The notes under the pieces: model-generated | Database searches by the model: none | What the model was told of the DNA's origin: nothing | What the model saw: only the letters and a program-made list of their open reading frames with translations | Shown: positions 7,191-16,034 of the stretch, piece by piece | Layout of the letters: every line of letters starts with the position of its first letter | Position numbering within the stretch: the first letter of the stretch is position 1 | Made by a program: the position numbers and the translations under genes | Assembly: GCF_002979555.1 (NCBI RefSeq) | Contig: NZ_PCOZ01000001.1 | Span: 124,001-188,000, forward strand | Source of the DNA: Pseudomonas sp. MYb60 | Lineage (GTDB): Bacteria; Pseudomonadota; Gammaproteobacteria; Pseudomonadales; Pseudomonadaceae | Direction of reading: 5' to 3' | Length of the DNA: 64,000 nt

Positions 7191-8357
7191 CTACAGGGGA
7201 ATTCCGGCCTTGACCCGATACTGGTTACGCACCGGCGTCGCATATTGCACCACCAGGAACGGACGGTGCTCAGCCGGGCATTCGCTCAAACGCCGCTCCC
7301 ACTCCGCTTTCGCCTTGGCCAGTTCGTCCGCCGGGAATACCTCGGCAGCAGTGGGCACCTGCAGGTGCGGGTCAGCGTCGCTCCACTGGGCGTAGGCCAG
7401 GTAGTGCACCGGGAACAGGCGGTAGCCGCCGAGAATCTGCCGGTCCATTTCTATTGCCAGCACCTTGGTGTCTTCGAAGCGCTCGGTGATCGGCGGCGCG
7501 AAGTTCACGTGCACCCGGCCTTTGTAGCCGGTAATGCCCAGCGCGATGCTCACGTCATCCTCGCCCGGCGCCTTGCTGTAGGTGCCGGTGGTGGCGCGGA
7601 TATACAGCTCGCGGGCCTTGGCTGAATCGCACGGGTCGTATTCGTAGCTGATGGACACCGGCGTCAGGTTCAACGACTGGATCACTTCGGCGAACGGCTC
7701 GTCCTTGCGGCTGACGTGGAACATCTTGAGGATCGCCGACTCGGTGCGATCGTCCCCATCCTTGGCGCGGCCTTCGGCCTGGGCGATCCAGATCGAGGCG
7801 CCGTCATTGCGGATCGAATGGTTGATGTACGCGGACAACAGGTTGAACGCGGCCATCTTCTCCTTTCGGCCGGTGATTGAACGGTGCACGATAAAGCTCT
7901 TGTTCAGGCGCATCAGGTCGCTGACAAACGGCTTTTGCAGCAGGTTGTCGCCGATGGCGATGCGCGGCGTCGGCAGGCCGGCGTGGTATACGGCGTAGTT
8001 GACGAAGGCCGGGTCCATCACGATGTCGCGGTGGTTGGCCAGGAACAGGTAGGCGGTGCCGGATTTGAGCTGCTCGACGCCGGTGTAGGTCACGCCGTCT
8101 GTCGCCCGGTCGATGGTGTGGTCGACGTAGTACTCGACTTTGTCCTGCAGCGTGGCCACGGTGGTGACGCCGGCGAATTCACGGCGCAACTTGCGGGCGA
8201 TCATCGGCTTGAGCAGCCAGCCCAGGGCGCCGGCAAAGCGCGGAAAGCGGAAGTGGGTCAGGATGTCCAGAAAGGCCTTGTCACTGAACAGTCGGTCCAG
8301 CACTGCCGGGACTTCGCTGTCGTTGTAAGGTCGGATGGTATCGAATTCGCCCATCAT
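7191..8357 (-). CDS. PlsC-like glycerol-phosphate acyltransferase family protein
   Basis: A 388-residue protein related to 1-acyl-sn-glycerol-3-phosphate acyltransferases, presumably an inner-membrane-associated enzyme of phospholipid synthesis or remodelling. Block I reads FLANHRDIVMDP near residue 110, so the spacing is H-x5-D rather than the textbook H-x4-D. The downstream block IAQAEGRAKDGDDRTE fits the EGxR-type glycerol-phosphate site, and TPVSISYEYDPCD the third block. It is larger than PlsC (about 245 aa) and lacks long hydrophobic helices. Two adjacent ATG codons begin the frame. Substrate specificity cannot be read from the sequence. Confidence 0.78.
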   Translation of the reverse strand: MMGEFDTIRPYNDSEVPAVLDRLFSDKAFLDILTHFRFPRFAGALGWLLKPMIARKLRREFAGVTTVATLQDKVEYYVDHTIDRATDGVTYTGVEQLKSGTAYLFLANHRDIVMDPAFVNYAVYHAGLPTPRIAIGDNLLQKPFVSDLMRLNKSFIVHRSITGRKEKMAAFNLLSAYINHSIRNDGASIWIAQAEGRAKDGDDRTESAILKMFHVSRKDEPFAEVIQSLNLTPVSISYEYDPCDSAKARELYIRATTGTYSKAPGEDDVSIALGITGYKGRVHVNFAPPITERFEDTKVLAIEMDRQILGGYRLFPVHYLAYAQWSDADPHLQVPTAAEVFPADELAKAKAEWERRLSECPAEHRPFLVVQYATPVRNQYRVKAGIPL

Positions 8358-8487
8358 GCTCTCTTGTTAGAAACGGCTAGGGTAAGTAAAGGAAATACCA
8401 GGGTTGCGGCCCGAGTAATGGGCTCGGCCGAAAATGGCCCTGTAAATAGACCGGCGATTATACGCACAAGTCACCTTGGAGGCTGCG

Positions 8488-8670
8488 ATGCTGGAAACTG
8501 CGACGTACGATTGTCCTTATTGTGGTGAAGAGGTCGAGACAACGGTGGATCTGTCCGGCGGTGACCAGACCTACATCGAAGACTGCCAGGTATGCTGCCG
8601 GCCGATCATTTTTCACCTGCAGGTCCATGGTGAAGAGTGGATGCTCGAAACCCGCAGCGAAAATGAATGA
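8488..8670 (+). CDS. CPXCG-motif cysteine-rich small protein
   Basis: A 60-residue protein with two cysteine pairs, CPYCG (residues 9-13) and CQVCC (33-37), matching the CPXCG family; they could bind zinc as a ribbon. TTGGAGGCTGCG precedes the ATG. It lies 11 bases upstream of the DUF2007 gene, an arrangement that suggests co-expression. No function is established for the family. Confidence 0.85.
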   Translation: MLETATYDCPYCGEEVETTVDLSGGDQTYIEDCQVCCRPIIFHLQVHGEEWMLETRSENE

Positions 8671-8681
8671 CAGGTACGCCC

Positions 8682-8942
8682 ATGCAGCGAATCTACGAAC
8701 CGGAAAACTTGATGGAAGGCGAGCTGTTGCAGCAGATGCTCGCCAGCGAGGGGATCGAGGCGCACCTGGTGGGGCGCCATCTGCTTGGTGGCACCGGCGA
8801 ACTGCCGATCTTCGGCCTGCTGGGGCTGGAGGTGGACAACGACCGCGCCGCTGACGCCCGCGAGTTGATCACGGCCTACATCGGTGCGCAGCCGGTGCCC
8901 GGCGATGAACCCGACAGCTTCCCCGACGTGCTGGTCTGTTAG
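8682..8942 (+). CDS. DUF2007 putative signal-transducing protein
   Basis: An 86-residue protein (MQRIYEPENLMEGELLQQMLASEGIEA...) with the GlnB-like DUF2007 fold: a ferredoxin-like alpha/beta domain beginning with a strand and an 'insertion to bind' helix, followed by GLLGLEVDNDRAADARELI. The start at 8682 gives the standard family N-terminus; an ATG five codons upstream overlaps the preceding gene. Family members are annotated as putative signal transducers without experimental proof. Confidence 0.82.
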   Translation: MQRIYEPENLMEGELLQQMLASEGIEAHLVGRHLLGGTGELPIFGLLGLEVDNDRAADARELITAYIGAQPVPGDEPDSFPDVLVC

Positions 8943-8978
8943 GCTGTCGGTCGGTTTACCCAAGAGTCGTGTTGCCCC

Positions 8979-9599
8979 ATGTGTGGACGTTATGCCCTGT
9001 TTCGCTGGAACCCAGCCTTTGCTGCCTTGCCGGGCTTTCCCGCCGACCAGCAGGCCCAGTGGAACATTTCCCCGAATGACTCGGTGCTGATCCAGCGCGC
9101 CGCCGACGGCCAGCGCACCCTGGCGCGCGCGCGCTGGGGCCTGACGCCGCCCTGGTTGACGGACCTGTCCCGCACGCCTGCCCACGCCCGCGCCGAAACC
9201 CTGGCCGAGCAACCGATGTTCCGCGAAGCCTTCCGTCAACGCCGTTGCCTGCTGCCCGCCAATGGGTTCTACGAGTGGCGCGGAACCCAGCGCAAACGCC
9301 CGTACTGGCTGACGCCGGGGGAGGGCTCCACACTGTTTTTCGCCGCCATCTGGGAAGCCTATCCGGTGCAAGAGCACGTGTGGCTGAGCACGGCGGTCGT
9401 CACCCAGCCCGCGCAGAACCAGCGCCGGCCGTTGATCCTGGACGAGGCGGGCCAAGCCGCCTGGCTCGACCCCGAAACACCGATGCACGTGTTGCAAGGC
9501 TTGCTGGCCGGCGAGCCCGCCGCGTTGCGCGAGCGGGTGCTGGCCAACATGGTCAACGATCCGAAGCTCAATGGGCCGGAGTGTCTGACGCCGGCTTGA
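8979..9599 (+). CDS. SRAP-domain protein (YedK/HMCES family), variant active site
   Basis: A 206-residue member of the SOS response-associated peptidase family, which forms a covalent thiazolidine link between Cys2 and abasic sites in single-stranded DNA. Cys2 (MCGRYAL) and the glutamate of NGFYEW (Glu99) are present. The motif that reads NAR-x-ET in E. coli YedK reads HARAET here (His69 in place of Asn75). The IHDRRP motif reads QNQRRP (Asn147 in place of His160). The fold markers RWGLTPPWL and CLLPANGFYEW are conserved. DNA attachment seems possible but the release or catalytic step may differ from YedK. Confidence 0.87.
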   Translation: MCGRYALFRWNPAFAALPGFPADQQAQWNISPNDSVLIQRAADGQRTLARARWGLTPPWLTDLSRTPAHARAETLAEQPMFREAFRQRRCLLPANGFYEWRGTQRKRPYWLTPGEGSTLFFAAIWEAYPVQEHVWLSTAVVTQPAQNQRRPLILDEAGQAAWLDPETPMHVLQGLLAGEPAALRERVLANMVNDPKLNGPECLTPA

Positions 9600-9779
9600 T
9601 TTTTCTATCGTCTGTTCTGGCCTCTTGGCGGGCACGCGCGCTCCCGCCCCTTGAACGCATGCCACCCGATGGCTCCCGTGTGGGACGTATCCGAAATTCA
9701 GCGGTTAAACGTCTGGTGTATCTGGCGTCGATACAATTCAGCGCCTACGATAGCCGCCATGTTTTCAGGGAGCGTGTTC

Positions 9780-10598
9780 ATGAAAAAATCATTGGCGATA
9801 AACGTATTGGCAGCAGCGTTGTTACTGGCCGGTTGCCAGTCGGTCAACACCACCAGCGGTGGCGCTGTCGGCGTCGAGCGCAAGCAGTACATGTTCAGCA
9901 TGCTGTCGAGCCAGGAAGTCGACCAGATGTATGCCCAGTCCTACCAGCAGACCCTGGGCGAGGCGAGCAGCAAGGGCCAACTGGACAAGACCAGCGCCAA
10001 CGCCAAGCGCGTGCAGGCGATTGCCAACCGCCTGATCGCCCAGGCGCCCACCTTCCGCCCGGATGCGGCGCAGTGGAAGTGGGAAGTGAATTTGATCAAG
10101 AGTGACGAGATGAACGCCAACTGCGGGCCTGGCGGCAAGATCTTCGTGTATAGCGCGTTGATCGACAATCTCAAGCTCACCGATGACGAATTGGCTGCGG
10201 TCATGGGCCATGAAATCGCCCACGCCCTGCGCGAGCATGGTCGTGAAGCCATGTCCAAGGCCTACGGGATCGAGATGGCCAAGCAAGGGGCCGGCGCGCT
10301 GTTCGGCCTGGGCCAGGACAGCCTGGCATTGGCGGACACCGTGGCCAACTACGGCATGACCTTGCCCAACAGCCGCAGCAATGAAAACGAGGCCGACCTG
10401 ATTGGCCTGGAGTTGTCGGCCCGCGCCGGTTACAACCCGAACGCGGCCATCACGCTGTGGAACAAAATGGCCAAGGCTTCCGAGGGCGCACCCCCAGAGT
10501 TCATGAGCACTCACCCGGCGTCGGACAGCCGGATTGCGTCGTTGCAGGCTGCGATTCCGAAAGTGATGCCGCTGTACCAGCAGGCCAAGAAGTCCTGA
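9780..10598 (+). CDS. M48-family metalloprotease lipoprotein
   Basis: A 272-residue zinc peptidase of the LoiP/YcaL type. A lipoprotein signal ends in LLAGC (Cys19). The zinc motif is HEIAH (HEIAHALREHGREA, near residue 146), with the third ligand in NENEADLIGLELSARAGY near residue 204. STHPASDSRI near the C-terminus is also characteristic. Such enzymes degrade or assist outer-membrane proteins in the periplasm. AGGGAGCGTGTTC precedes the ATG. It stands alone, with 180 bp of non-coding DNA before it and a REP-like palindrome after it. Confidence 0.92.
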   Translation: MKKSLAINVLAAALLLAGCQSVNTTSGGAVGVERKQYMFSMLSSQEVDQMYAQSYQQTLGEASSKGQLDKTSANAKRVQAIANRLIAQAPTFRPDAAQWKWEVNLIKSDEMNANCGPGGKIFVYSALIDNLKLTDDELAAVMGHEIAHALREHGREAMSKAYGIEMAKQGAGALFGLGQDSLALADTVANYGMTLPNSRSNENEADLIGLELSARAGYNPNAAITLWNKMAKASEGAPPEFMSTHPASDSRIASLQAAIPKVMPLYQQAKKS

Positions 10599-10610
10599 CC
10601 TGATACCGAT

Positions 10611-10645
10611 CAATGCGGGAGCCGGGCTTGCCCGCTCCCACATTG
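10611..10645. repeat. REP-like palindrome
   Basis: CAATGCGGGAGC and GCTCCCACATTG form a 12-bp inverted repeat with one mismatch around CGGGCTTGCCC. It lies between convergent gene ends and belongs to the same family as the elements at 2651 and 19680. Confidence 0.7.
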
Positions 10646-10661
10646 GGTCGGGATTACAGCG

Positions 10662-11246
10662 TCAGATCCAGCCGCTGCTTTGCATCGCTTTGTATACTGC
10701 CACGATCGCCAGGATGAAGAACGCCGAAGCCGCCAGTCGGCGAATCAACGTCAGTGGCAGTTTTTCCGCCGCAAAATTCCCCGCCAGAACCACCGGCACG
10801 TTGGCAATCAACATGCCCACGGTGGTGCCGATAATCACCAGCCACAGCTCCGGATATTGCGCCGCCAGCATCACCGTGGCGATCTGGGTCTTGTCGCCGA
10901 TTTCCGCCAGGAAGAACGCGATCAACGTGGTCAGGAACGGCCCGAACTTGCGGGTGGTGCTGGCTTCGTCGTCATCGAGTTTGTCCGGTACCAGGGTCCA
11001 TAGGGCGGTGGCGCAAAAGCTGGCCGCGAGGATCCAGTGCAACACCACATCCGAGAAGAAGCTGCCAAACCAGGCCCCCACCGCACCGGCCGCCGCATGG
11101 TTGGCCAGGGTCGCGGCAACGATGCCGGCGATGATCGGCCAAGGCTTGCGAAAGCGGGCAGCGAGAATGAGCGCGAGCAGTTGCGTCTTGTCGCCGATTT
11201 CGGCCAAGGCAACGATTGCGGTAGGAACGAGCAGTGAATCCAGCAT
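10662..11246 (-). CDS. TMEM165/GDT1-family cation transporter (Mn exporter)
   Basis: A 194-residue inner-membrane protein with about six helices and two copies of the family signature ExGDKT (ALAEIGDKTQLLALIL near residue 14 and FLAEIGDKTQIATVML near residue 117), arranged as an internal duplication. Family members in bacteria export Mn(2+), probably in exchange for another ion. The leader carries a yybP-ykoY manganese riboswitch, which supports manganese as substrate. The start MLDSLLVPTAIVALAEIGDK fits the family; a longer frame reaching into the leader is not credible. Confidence 0.9.
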   Translation of the reverse strand: MLDSLLVPTAIVALAEIGDKTQLLALILAARFRKPWPIIAGIVAATLANHAAAGAVGAWFGSFFSDVVLHWILAASFCATALWTLVPDKLDDDEASTTRKFGPFLTTLIAFFLAEIGDKTQIATVMLAAQYPELWLVIIGTTVGMLIANVPVVLAGNFAAEKLPLTLIRRLAASAFFILAIVAVYKAMQSSGWI

Positions 11247-11274
11247 CAGGTAGGTTTCCAGGGGCGGGTCGACA

Positions 11275-11330
11275 CGGCTATGACACGTACAGCCTTCCCG
11301 CCCCGGGTAAGGTGTGCGTGTCATAGGTCT
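11275..11330 (-). promoter_or_regulatory. Expression platform hairpin of the riboswitch
   Basis: CTATGACACG (11278-11287) and CGTGTCATAG (11317-11326) are perfect 10-bp complements on the same strand. The 11317-11326 arm overlaps the 3' side of aptamer stem P1 (11320-11327), so the two pairings are mutually exclusive. A second pair, GGGGCGGG with CCCGCCCC, reaches to about 20 bases before the start codon, consistent with translational control. Confidence 0.65.
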
Positions 11331-11449
11331 TGTCAAACCCCGGTCCGTCTGTGCGGACACCTGGGTCGCATACGCCATGGTCTGCTGACCAAGTATGTTG
11401 ACGTATGCCGGACGAGCGTGGCGCTCGTGGGAGACTACTCCCCTAGGAC
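11320..11449 (-). ncRNA. yybP-ykoY manganese riboswitch aptamer
   Basis: On the minus strand the leader contains the conserved aptamer elements in order: GTCCTAGGGGAGTAG at the 5' side, CGTCAACATACTTGGTC in the middle (the second conserved internal loop), and GACAAGACCTATGAC at the 3' side. The ends pair as stem P1 (GUCCUAGG with CCUAUGAC, one mismatch). This class binds Mn(2+) and switches on manganese export genes. It lies 73 bases upstream of the GDT1-type transporter. Confidence 0.88.
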
Positions 11450-11506
11450 GGAGCGGATTCTGCCTAGGCAAAATCCATTCGGCAAGCCTTCTTTTTCAAA
11501 CGGTCG

Positions 11507-12505
11507 TCAGCCACGCTTGGCGCGGTAGATGCGAAAACCATTGCCTTCGGCCTTGATCGCACACACGCCCAGATGTTCTTCGATCAACGGCTGGTACTTC
11601 AGGAAACTGTTGGCGACCAGCCGCAGTTCGCCCCCTTTTGCCAGATGTTTGGCCGCTTTTCGCAGCAAGTTTTCCGTGGCGAAATAGTCGGTGTGAACGC
11701 CGACATGGAAGGGTGGATTGCTCAGAATGGCGTTCAAACCCATCGGCGCTGCGTCAATGCCATCACCGGTCAATACCTCGGCCTCAAGACCATTGGCAGC
11801 GAGGGTCAGACGACTGCTGGCAGCGGCGAAGGCATCCACATCGAGCAGTGTCACCGTGTTGTGCGGGTAGCGGCGTTTTACCGCAGCCCCCAGCACGCCG
11901 GCGCCGCAACCGAAGTCCAGCAGATGGCCGCTGGGCAGCTTGTCCAAATGCTCCAGCAACAGCTCGGTGCCGCGGTCCAGGCGACCGTGGCTGAACACCC
12001 CGGGCAGGCTCACCACTTTCAGCGGTCCTTCGGCCAGTGGCACATCAAAAACCTGCGCCAGGCTTTCCAGCTCGATCGCCTGTGGGGCGTTGGCCACGGT
12101 GACTTGCCACAGCTGGCAATGCCGTGCGCTGTCGAGCTTGCGCGGTTTGCCGAAGGGGCTCATTTGCTTGGCGGCACTTTCGATACCGGCTTTTTTCTCG
12201 CCGACCAGAAACAGCTCGGCGCCGGGCAGGCGTGCGGCCACGGCGTTGAGCAGGTAATCGGTAAGGTCCTTGGACTTGGGCAGGAAAATCACTGCCGCCT
12301 CAAAGGCACGTTCGGGCACGTCTACGCCAAACAGGCTGCGTTCGGGAAAACGTGCGTCCAGCGCGGCCTGGTCGCCAGCGTGCCAGCACCAGCCGTGGGC
12401 ATTGGGCAGGCGACCGAGCAAGTCATCGGCCGGCAATCCCACCAGCAGCAGGTTGCCTTGAAAAAGTTCGGCCTGACGAAGCAGTACTTCACTGCGCGGA
12501 TCCAT
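11507..12505 (-). CDS. rsmC: 16S rRNA m2G1207 methyltransferase
   Basis: A 332-residue SAM-dependent methyltransferase that modifies G1207 of 16S rRNA. The N-terminal half is the inactive duplicated domain usual in RsmC/RlmG. The C-terminal half carries the SAM-binding motif [15 protein letters not shown] (about residues 195-209) and the catalytic tetrapeptide NPPF ([13 protein letters not shown] near residue 265). The C-terminal [15 protein letters not shown] is also typical. RlmG (23S G1835) is the nearest alternative; the length and terminal sequence favour RsmC. CGAGGAGCAGACC precedes the ATG. Confidence 0.9.
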   Translation of the reverse strand: MDPRSEVLLRQAELFQGNLLLVGLPADDLLGRLPNAHGWCWHAGDQAALDARFPERSLFGVDVPERAFEAAVIFLPKSKDLTDYLLNAVAARLPGAELFLVGEKKAGIESAAKQMSPFGKPRKLDSARHCQLWQVTVANAPQAIELESLAQVFDVPLAEGPLKVVSLPGVFSHGRLDRGTELLLEHLDKLPSGHLLDFGCGAGVLGAAVKRRYPHNTVTLLDVDAFAAASSRLTLAANGLEAEVLTGDGIDAAPMGLNAILSNPPFHVGVHTDYFATENLLRKAAKHLAKGGELRLVANSFLKYQPLIEEHLGVCAIKAEGNGFRIYRAKRG

Positions 12506-12535
12506 GGTCTGCTCCTCGAAAAGGGGCGCAGTTTA

Positions 12536-13504
12536 TCAACTCACGACGCGCAGCGGTGTGCCGCTGAAAAAGCCCCGGGTGTTTTCCGCCAGTTGACCGA
12601 CGATGCGCTGGCGTGCCTCACGGCTGCCCCAGGCATTGTGGGGCGTGACGATCAGTCGAGGAATATCGCCCGCCAGCAGAGGGTTGCCGTTGACCGGCGG
12701 TTCCACGCTCAGCACATCGGTGGCCGCGCCACCCAGGTGACCGCTGCGCAGGGCGTCCGCCAGTGCCTGCTCGTTGATCAGGCCACCGCGCGCGGTGTTG
12801 ACCACAAACGCGCCGGGCTTGAGCAATGCCAGTTCGCGGGCGCCGATAAAATCGCGGGTGTGTTCGTTGAGCGGGCAGTGCAGGGTCAGCGCGTCGACCT
12901 GCGCGAGCAATTCGTCCAAGGGCACGCGGTCGGCACGGGCAGGGCGGCCTGGAATCGCGCCGAGTATCACGCGCATGCCAAACGCTTCGGCCAGGCGTGC
13001 CACGGCACCGCCCAGTTCACCGTGGCCTAGCAGGCCGAGGGTTTTGCCTTCCAGTTCGACAATCGGGTGGTCCAGCAGGCAGAACTGCTTGGCGTGCTGC
13101 CACTTGCCGGCGCTGACGTCGCGCTGATAGTCGTTAAGGCGTGTGGCCAGGTTCAGCAGCAGCATGATCGTGTGCTGGGCCACGGAAGGCGTGCCGTAGC
13201 CCTGGCAGTTGCTCACCGTGATGCCTTGGGCGCGGGCAGCGTCGAGGTCGACATTGTTGGTGCCGGTGGCCGATACCAGGATCAGCTTGAGTTCGGGGCA
13301 GGCCGCCAGGGTTTCGCGGTTGAGCGGGATCTTGTTGCTGATGGCGACCTGGGCACCTTGCAAGTGCGCGACCACATTGTGGGGCGTCGTATCCGAAAAC
13401 AATCGCAGGTCGCTGAAACTGTTGCGCAGGTCGCTGAGGTCGAGGTCCCCCAGATCCAGGGACGGGTGATCAAGGAAGACGGCGCGGCGATTGTTCGTCA
13501 TCAA
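12536..13504 (-). CDS. D-2-hydroxyacid dehydrogenase (NAD-binding)
   Basis: A 322-residue enzyme of the glycerate/lactate dehydrogenase family (HprA-like), reversibly reducing a 2-keto acid such as hydroxypyruvate or glyoxylate. The Rossmann motif GLLGHGELGGAVARLAEAFGM lies near residue 152. The catalytic arginine is in NTARGGLIN, the glutamate in DVLSVEPP and the histidine in TPHNAWGSREAR. Two consecutive ATG codons begin the frame. It lies 30 bases upstream of rsmC on the same strand and may be co-transcribed with it. The true substrate cannot be told from the sequence. Confidence 0.88.
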   Translation of the reverse strand: MMTNNRRAVFLDHPSLDLGDLDLSDLRNSFSDLRLFSDTTPHNVVAHLQGAQVAISNKIPLNRETLAACPELKLILVSATGTNNVDLDAARAQGITVSNCQGYGTPSVAQHTIMLLLNLATRLNDYQRDVSAGKWQHAKQFCLLDHPIVELEGKTLGLLGHGELGGAVARLAEAFGMRVILGAIPGRPARADRVPLDELLAQVDALTLHCPLNEHTRDFIGARELALLKPGAFVVNTARGGLINEQALADALRSGHLGGAATDVLSVEPPVNGNPLLAGDIPRLIVTPHNAWGSREARQRIVGQLAENTRGFFSGTPLRVVS

Positions 13505-13587
13505 CTGTACCTTTTGCGACTGGGTTCGTAGGCGTAATCTCCTGAGCCTACCAGATGAAATAATCCGTTACTTGTATTGGAGTGAGC

Positions 13588-14220
13588 ATGTACGCCGCCG
13601 AATTCTTGACCGTCGCGTTGATTCACCTGTTGGCGGTGGCCAGCCCCGGCCCGGATTTCGCCGTGGTGGTGCGCGAAAGTGTGACCCACGGCCGACGCGC
13701 TGGCACCTGGACTGCATTGGGGGTGGGCTCGGCGATTTTCCTGCATGTGGGGTACTCGCTGCTGGGGATTGGCTTGATCGTGTCCCAGTCCATCGTGCTG
13801 TTCAACGCGCTCAAGTGGGCCGCTGCCGCGTACCTGCTGTACATCGGCTTCAAGGCCTTGCGCGCGCAACCGGCCAAGCCCGCCGTCGAGGGCGAGTTGC
13901 ACCGCGAAGCGGGTGAGCGCACCCCACGCGGGGCGTTTACCGCCGGGTTTGTGACCAATGGCTTGAACCCCAAGGCGACGCTGTTCTTTCTGTCGCTGTT
14001 CACCGTGGTGATCAACCCGCATACGCCGCTGGCGATCCAGGCGGGTTACGGGCTGTATCTGGCCGTGGCGACGGCGGTGTGGTTCTGCCTGGTGGCGATG
14101 CTGTTCAGCCAACAGCGCGTGCGCGCGGGGTTTGCGCGGATGGGGCATTGGTTTGATCGGACCATGGGCGCGGTGTTGATTGCCATCGGTGTGAAGCTGG
14201 CGTTTACCAGCATGAAATAA
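13588..14220 (+). CDS. LysE/RhtB-family amino-acid exporter
   Basis: A 210-residue inner-membrane protein with about six helices. The family signature appears as HLLAVASPGPDFAVVVRESVTHGRRAG (residues 11-37) and FVTNGLNPKATLFFLSLF near the middle. Members export amino acids or their derivatives, for example homoserine, threonine or lysine; the substrate is not deducible. GGAGTGAGC precedes the ATG at 13588, which I prefer to a GTG two codons upstream. It is divergent from the dehydrogenase gene. Confidence 0.9.
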   Translation: MYAAEFLTVALIHLLAVASPGPDFAVVVRESVTHGRRAGTWTALGVGSAIFLHVGYSLLGIGLIVSQSIVLFNALKWAAAAYLLYIGFKALRAQPAKPAVEGELHREAGERTPRGAFTAGFVTNGLNPKATLFFLSLFTVVINPHTPLAIQAGYGLYLAVATAVWFCLVAMLFSQQRVRAGFARMGHWFDRTMGAVLIAIGVKLAFTSMK

Positions 14221-14351
14221 GCAGGATGCTGGCGCAAAGCTAGCATTCATTGCCCCCTGCAAATCATTCCTTTGACTGATTTGGCTGAAACCCAGGCGCT
14301 CTACAGTGCAAGTCTTTCAGCCAAGACCGTGCAGTCATAAAAGGGATTCCT

Positions 14352-16034
14352 ATGTTGCAGACCCGCGTTATCCCCCCCGCCGAAGGCGCGTACCAATACC
14401 CGCTGTTGATCAAACGCCTGCTGATGTCCGGCACCCGCTACGAGAAAACCCGGGAAATCGTCTACCGCGACAAGCTGCGCTACACCTATCCCACCCTGAT
14501 CGAGCGGGTCGCGCGCCTGGCCAATGTGCTGACCGAGGCGGGTGTGAAGGCCGGTGACACCGTGGCCGTGATGGACTGGGACAGCCATCGCTACCTGGAA
14601 TGCATGTTCGCCATCCCGATGATCGGCGCAGTGATCCACACCATCAACGTGCGCCTTTCGCCGGAACAGATCCTCTACACCATGAACCACGCCGAAGACC
14701 GCTTCGTGCTGGTCAACAGTGAGTTCGTCGGGCTCTACCAGGCGATTGCCGGGCAGCTCACCACGGTCGACAAGACCTTGCTGCTCACCGATGCAGACGC
14801 GAAAACCGCCGAGCTGCCGAACCTGGTGGGCGAATATGAAACCCTGCTGGCGGCCGCCAGCCCCCAATACGATTTCCAGGACTTCGACGAGCATTCTGTC
14901 GCCACCACGTTCTACACCACCGGCACCACCGGTAACCCCAAGGGCGTGTACTTCACCCATCGCCAACTGGTGCTGCACACCATCGGCGTGGCGACCATCA
15001 TGGGCAGCGTCGACAGCGTGCGCCTGCTGGGCACCAACGACGTGTACATGCCGATCACGCCGATGTTCCACGTCCATGCCTGGGGACTGCCCTATGTGGC
15101 GACCATGCTTGGGCTCAAACAGGTCTATCCCGGTCGCTACGATCCGGAATACCTGGTGGAGCTGTGGCGCAAGGAAAAGGTCACCTTCTCCCATTGCGTC
15201 CCAACCATCCTGCAAATGCTGCTCAACGCCAAGGCCGCCCAGGACGTGGATTTCGGCGGCTGGAAAATCGTCATCGGCGGCAGCGCACTCAATCGCACGC
15301 TGTACGAAGCCGCCAAGGCCCGCGGGATTCAACTGACCGCCGCGTATGGCATGTCCGAGACCGGGCCACTGGTGTCCTGCGCTCACCTCAATGAAGAACT
15401 GTTGGCCGGCACCGAGGATGAACGCACCACTTACCGCATCAAGGCCGGCGTGCCGGGGCCGTTGGTGGAAGCGGCGATTGTCGACAGCGACGGCAATTTC
15501 CTGCCCGCCGACGGCGAGTCCCAGGGCGAACTGGTGCTGCGCGCACCCTGGCTCACCGAAGGCTATTACAACGAGCCGCAGAAGGGCGCCGAGTTGTGGG
15601 AGGGCGGCTGGATGCACACCGGCGACGTGGCCACCCTGGATGCCTTTGGCGTGATCGATATCCGTGACCGCATCAAGGACGTGATCAAGACCGGCGGCGA
15701 GTGGATTTCGTCCCTGGCGCTCGAAGACCTGGTCAGTCGTCACCCGGCGGTACGCGAAGTAGCGGTGGTGGGCATCGCCGATCCGCAGTGGGGTGAGCGG
15801 CCATTTGCACTGTTGGTGTTGCGTGACGGCCATGTGATTGGGGCTCGCGAGCTCAAGGAGCACCTCAAGCCGTTCGTGGAATTGGGCCACTTGAGCAAGT
15901 GGGCGATTCCGAGCCAGATCGCCGTTGTTACGGAAATTCCCAAGACCAGCGTCGGCAAGCTCGACAAAAAACGTATCCGCATCGACATCATTGAATGGCA
16001 GACCAATAACAGCGCCTTCCTCTCCACCCTCTAA
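14352..16034 (+). CDS. AlkK-like fatty acyl-CoA ligase
   Basis: A 560-residue ANL-superfamily ligase that activates fatty acids with ATP and CoA through an acyl-AMP. The P-loop-like motif YTTGTTGNPKGVYFTHR (about residues 194-210), AYGMSETGPLVS (about 333-344), the hinge region GVIDIRDRIKDVIKTGGEWIS and the catalytic lysine segment TSVGKLDKKRIR are all intact. The sequence resembles medium-chain AlkK-type enzymes rather than FadD. It lies upstream of DUF1302 and DUF1329 genes on the same strand; that association recurs in Pseudomonas and suggests uptake or breakdown of a lipid or ester. Chain-length preference is inference. Confidence 0.88.
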   Translation: MLQTRVIPPAEGAYQYPLLIKRLLMSGTRYEKTREIVYRDKLRYTYPTLIERVARLANVLTEAGVKAGDTVAVMDWDSHRYLECMFAIPMIGAVIHTINVRLSPEQILYTMNHAEDRFVLVNSEFVGLYQAIAGQLTTVDKTLLLTDADAKTAELPNLVGEYETLLAAASPQYDFQDFDEHSVATTFYTTGTTGNPKGVYFTHRQLVLHTIGVATIMGSVDSVRLLGTNDVYMPITPMFHVHAWGLPYVATMLGLKQVYPGRYDPEYLVELWRKEKVTFSHCVPTILQMLLNAKAAQDVDFGGWKIVIGGSALNRTLYEAAKARGIQLTAAYGMSETGPLVSCAHLNEELLAGTEDERTTYRIKAGVPGPLVEAAIVDSDGNFLPADGESQGELVLRAPWLTEGYYNEPQKGAELWEGGWMHTGDVATLDAFGVIDIRDRIKDVIKTGGEWISSLALEDLVSRHPAVREVAVVGIADPQWGERPFALLVLRDGHVIGARELKEHLKPFVELGHLSKWAIPSQIAVVTEIPKTSVGKLDKKRIRIDIIEWQTNNSAFLSTL

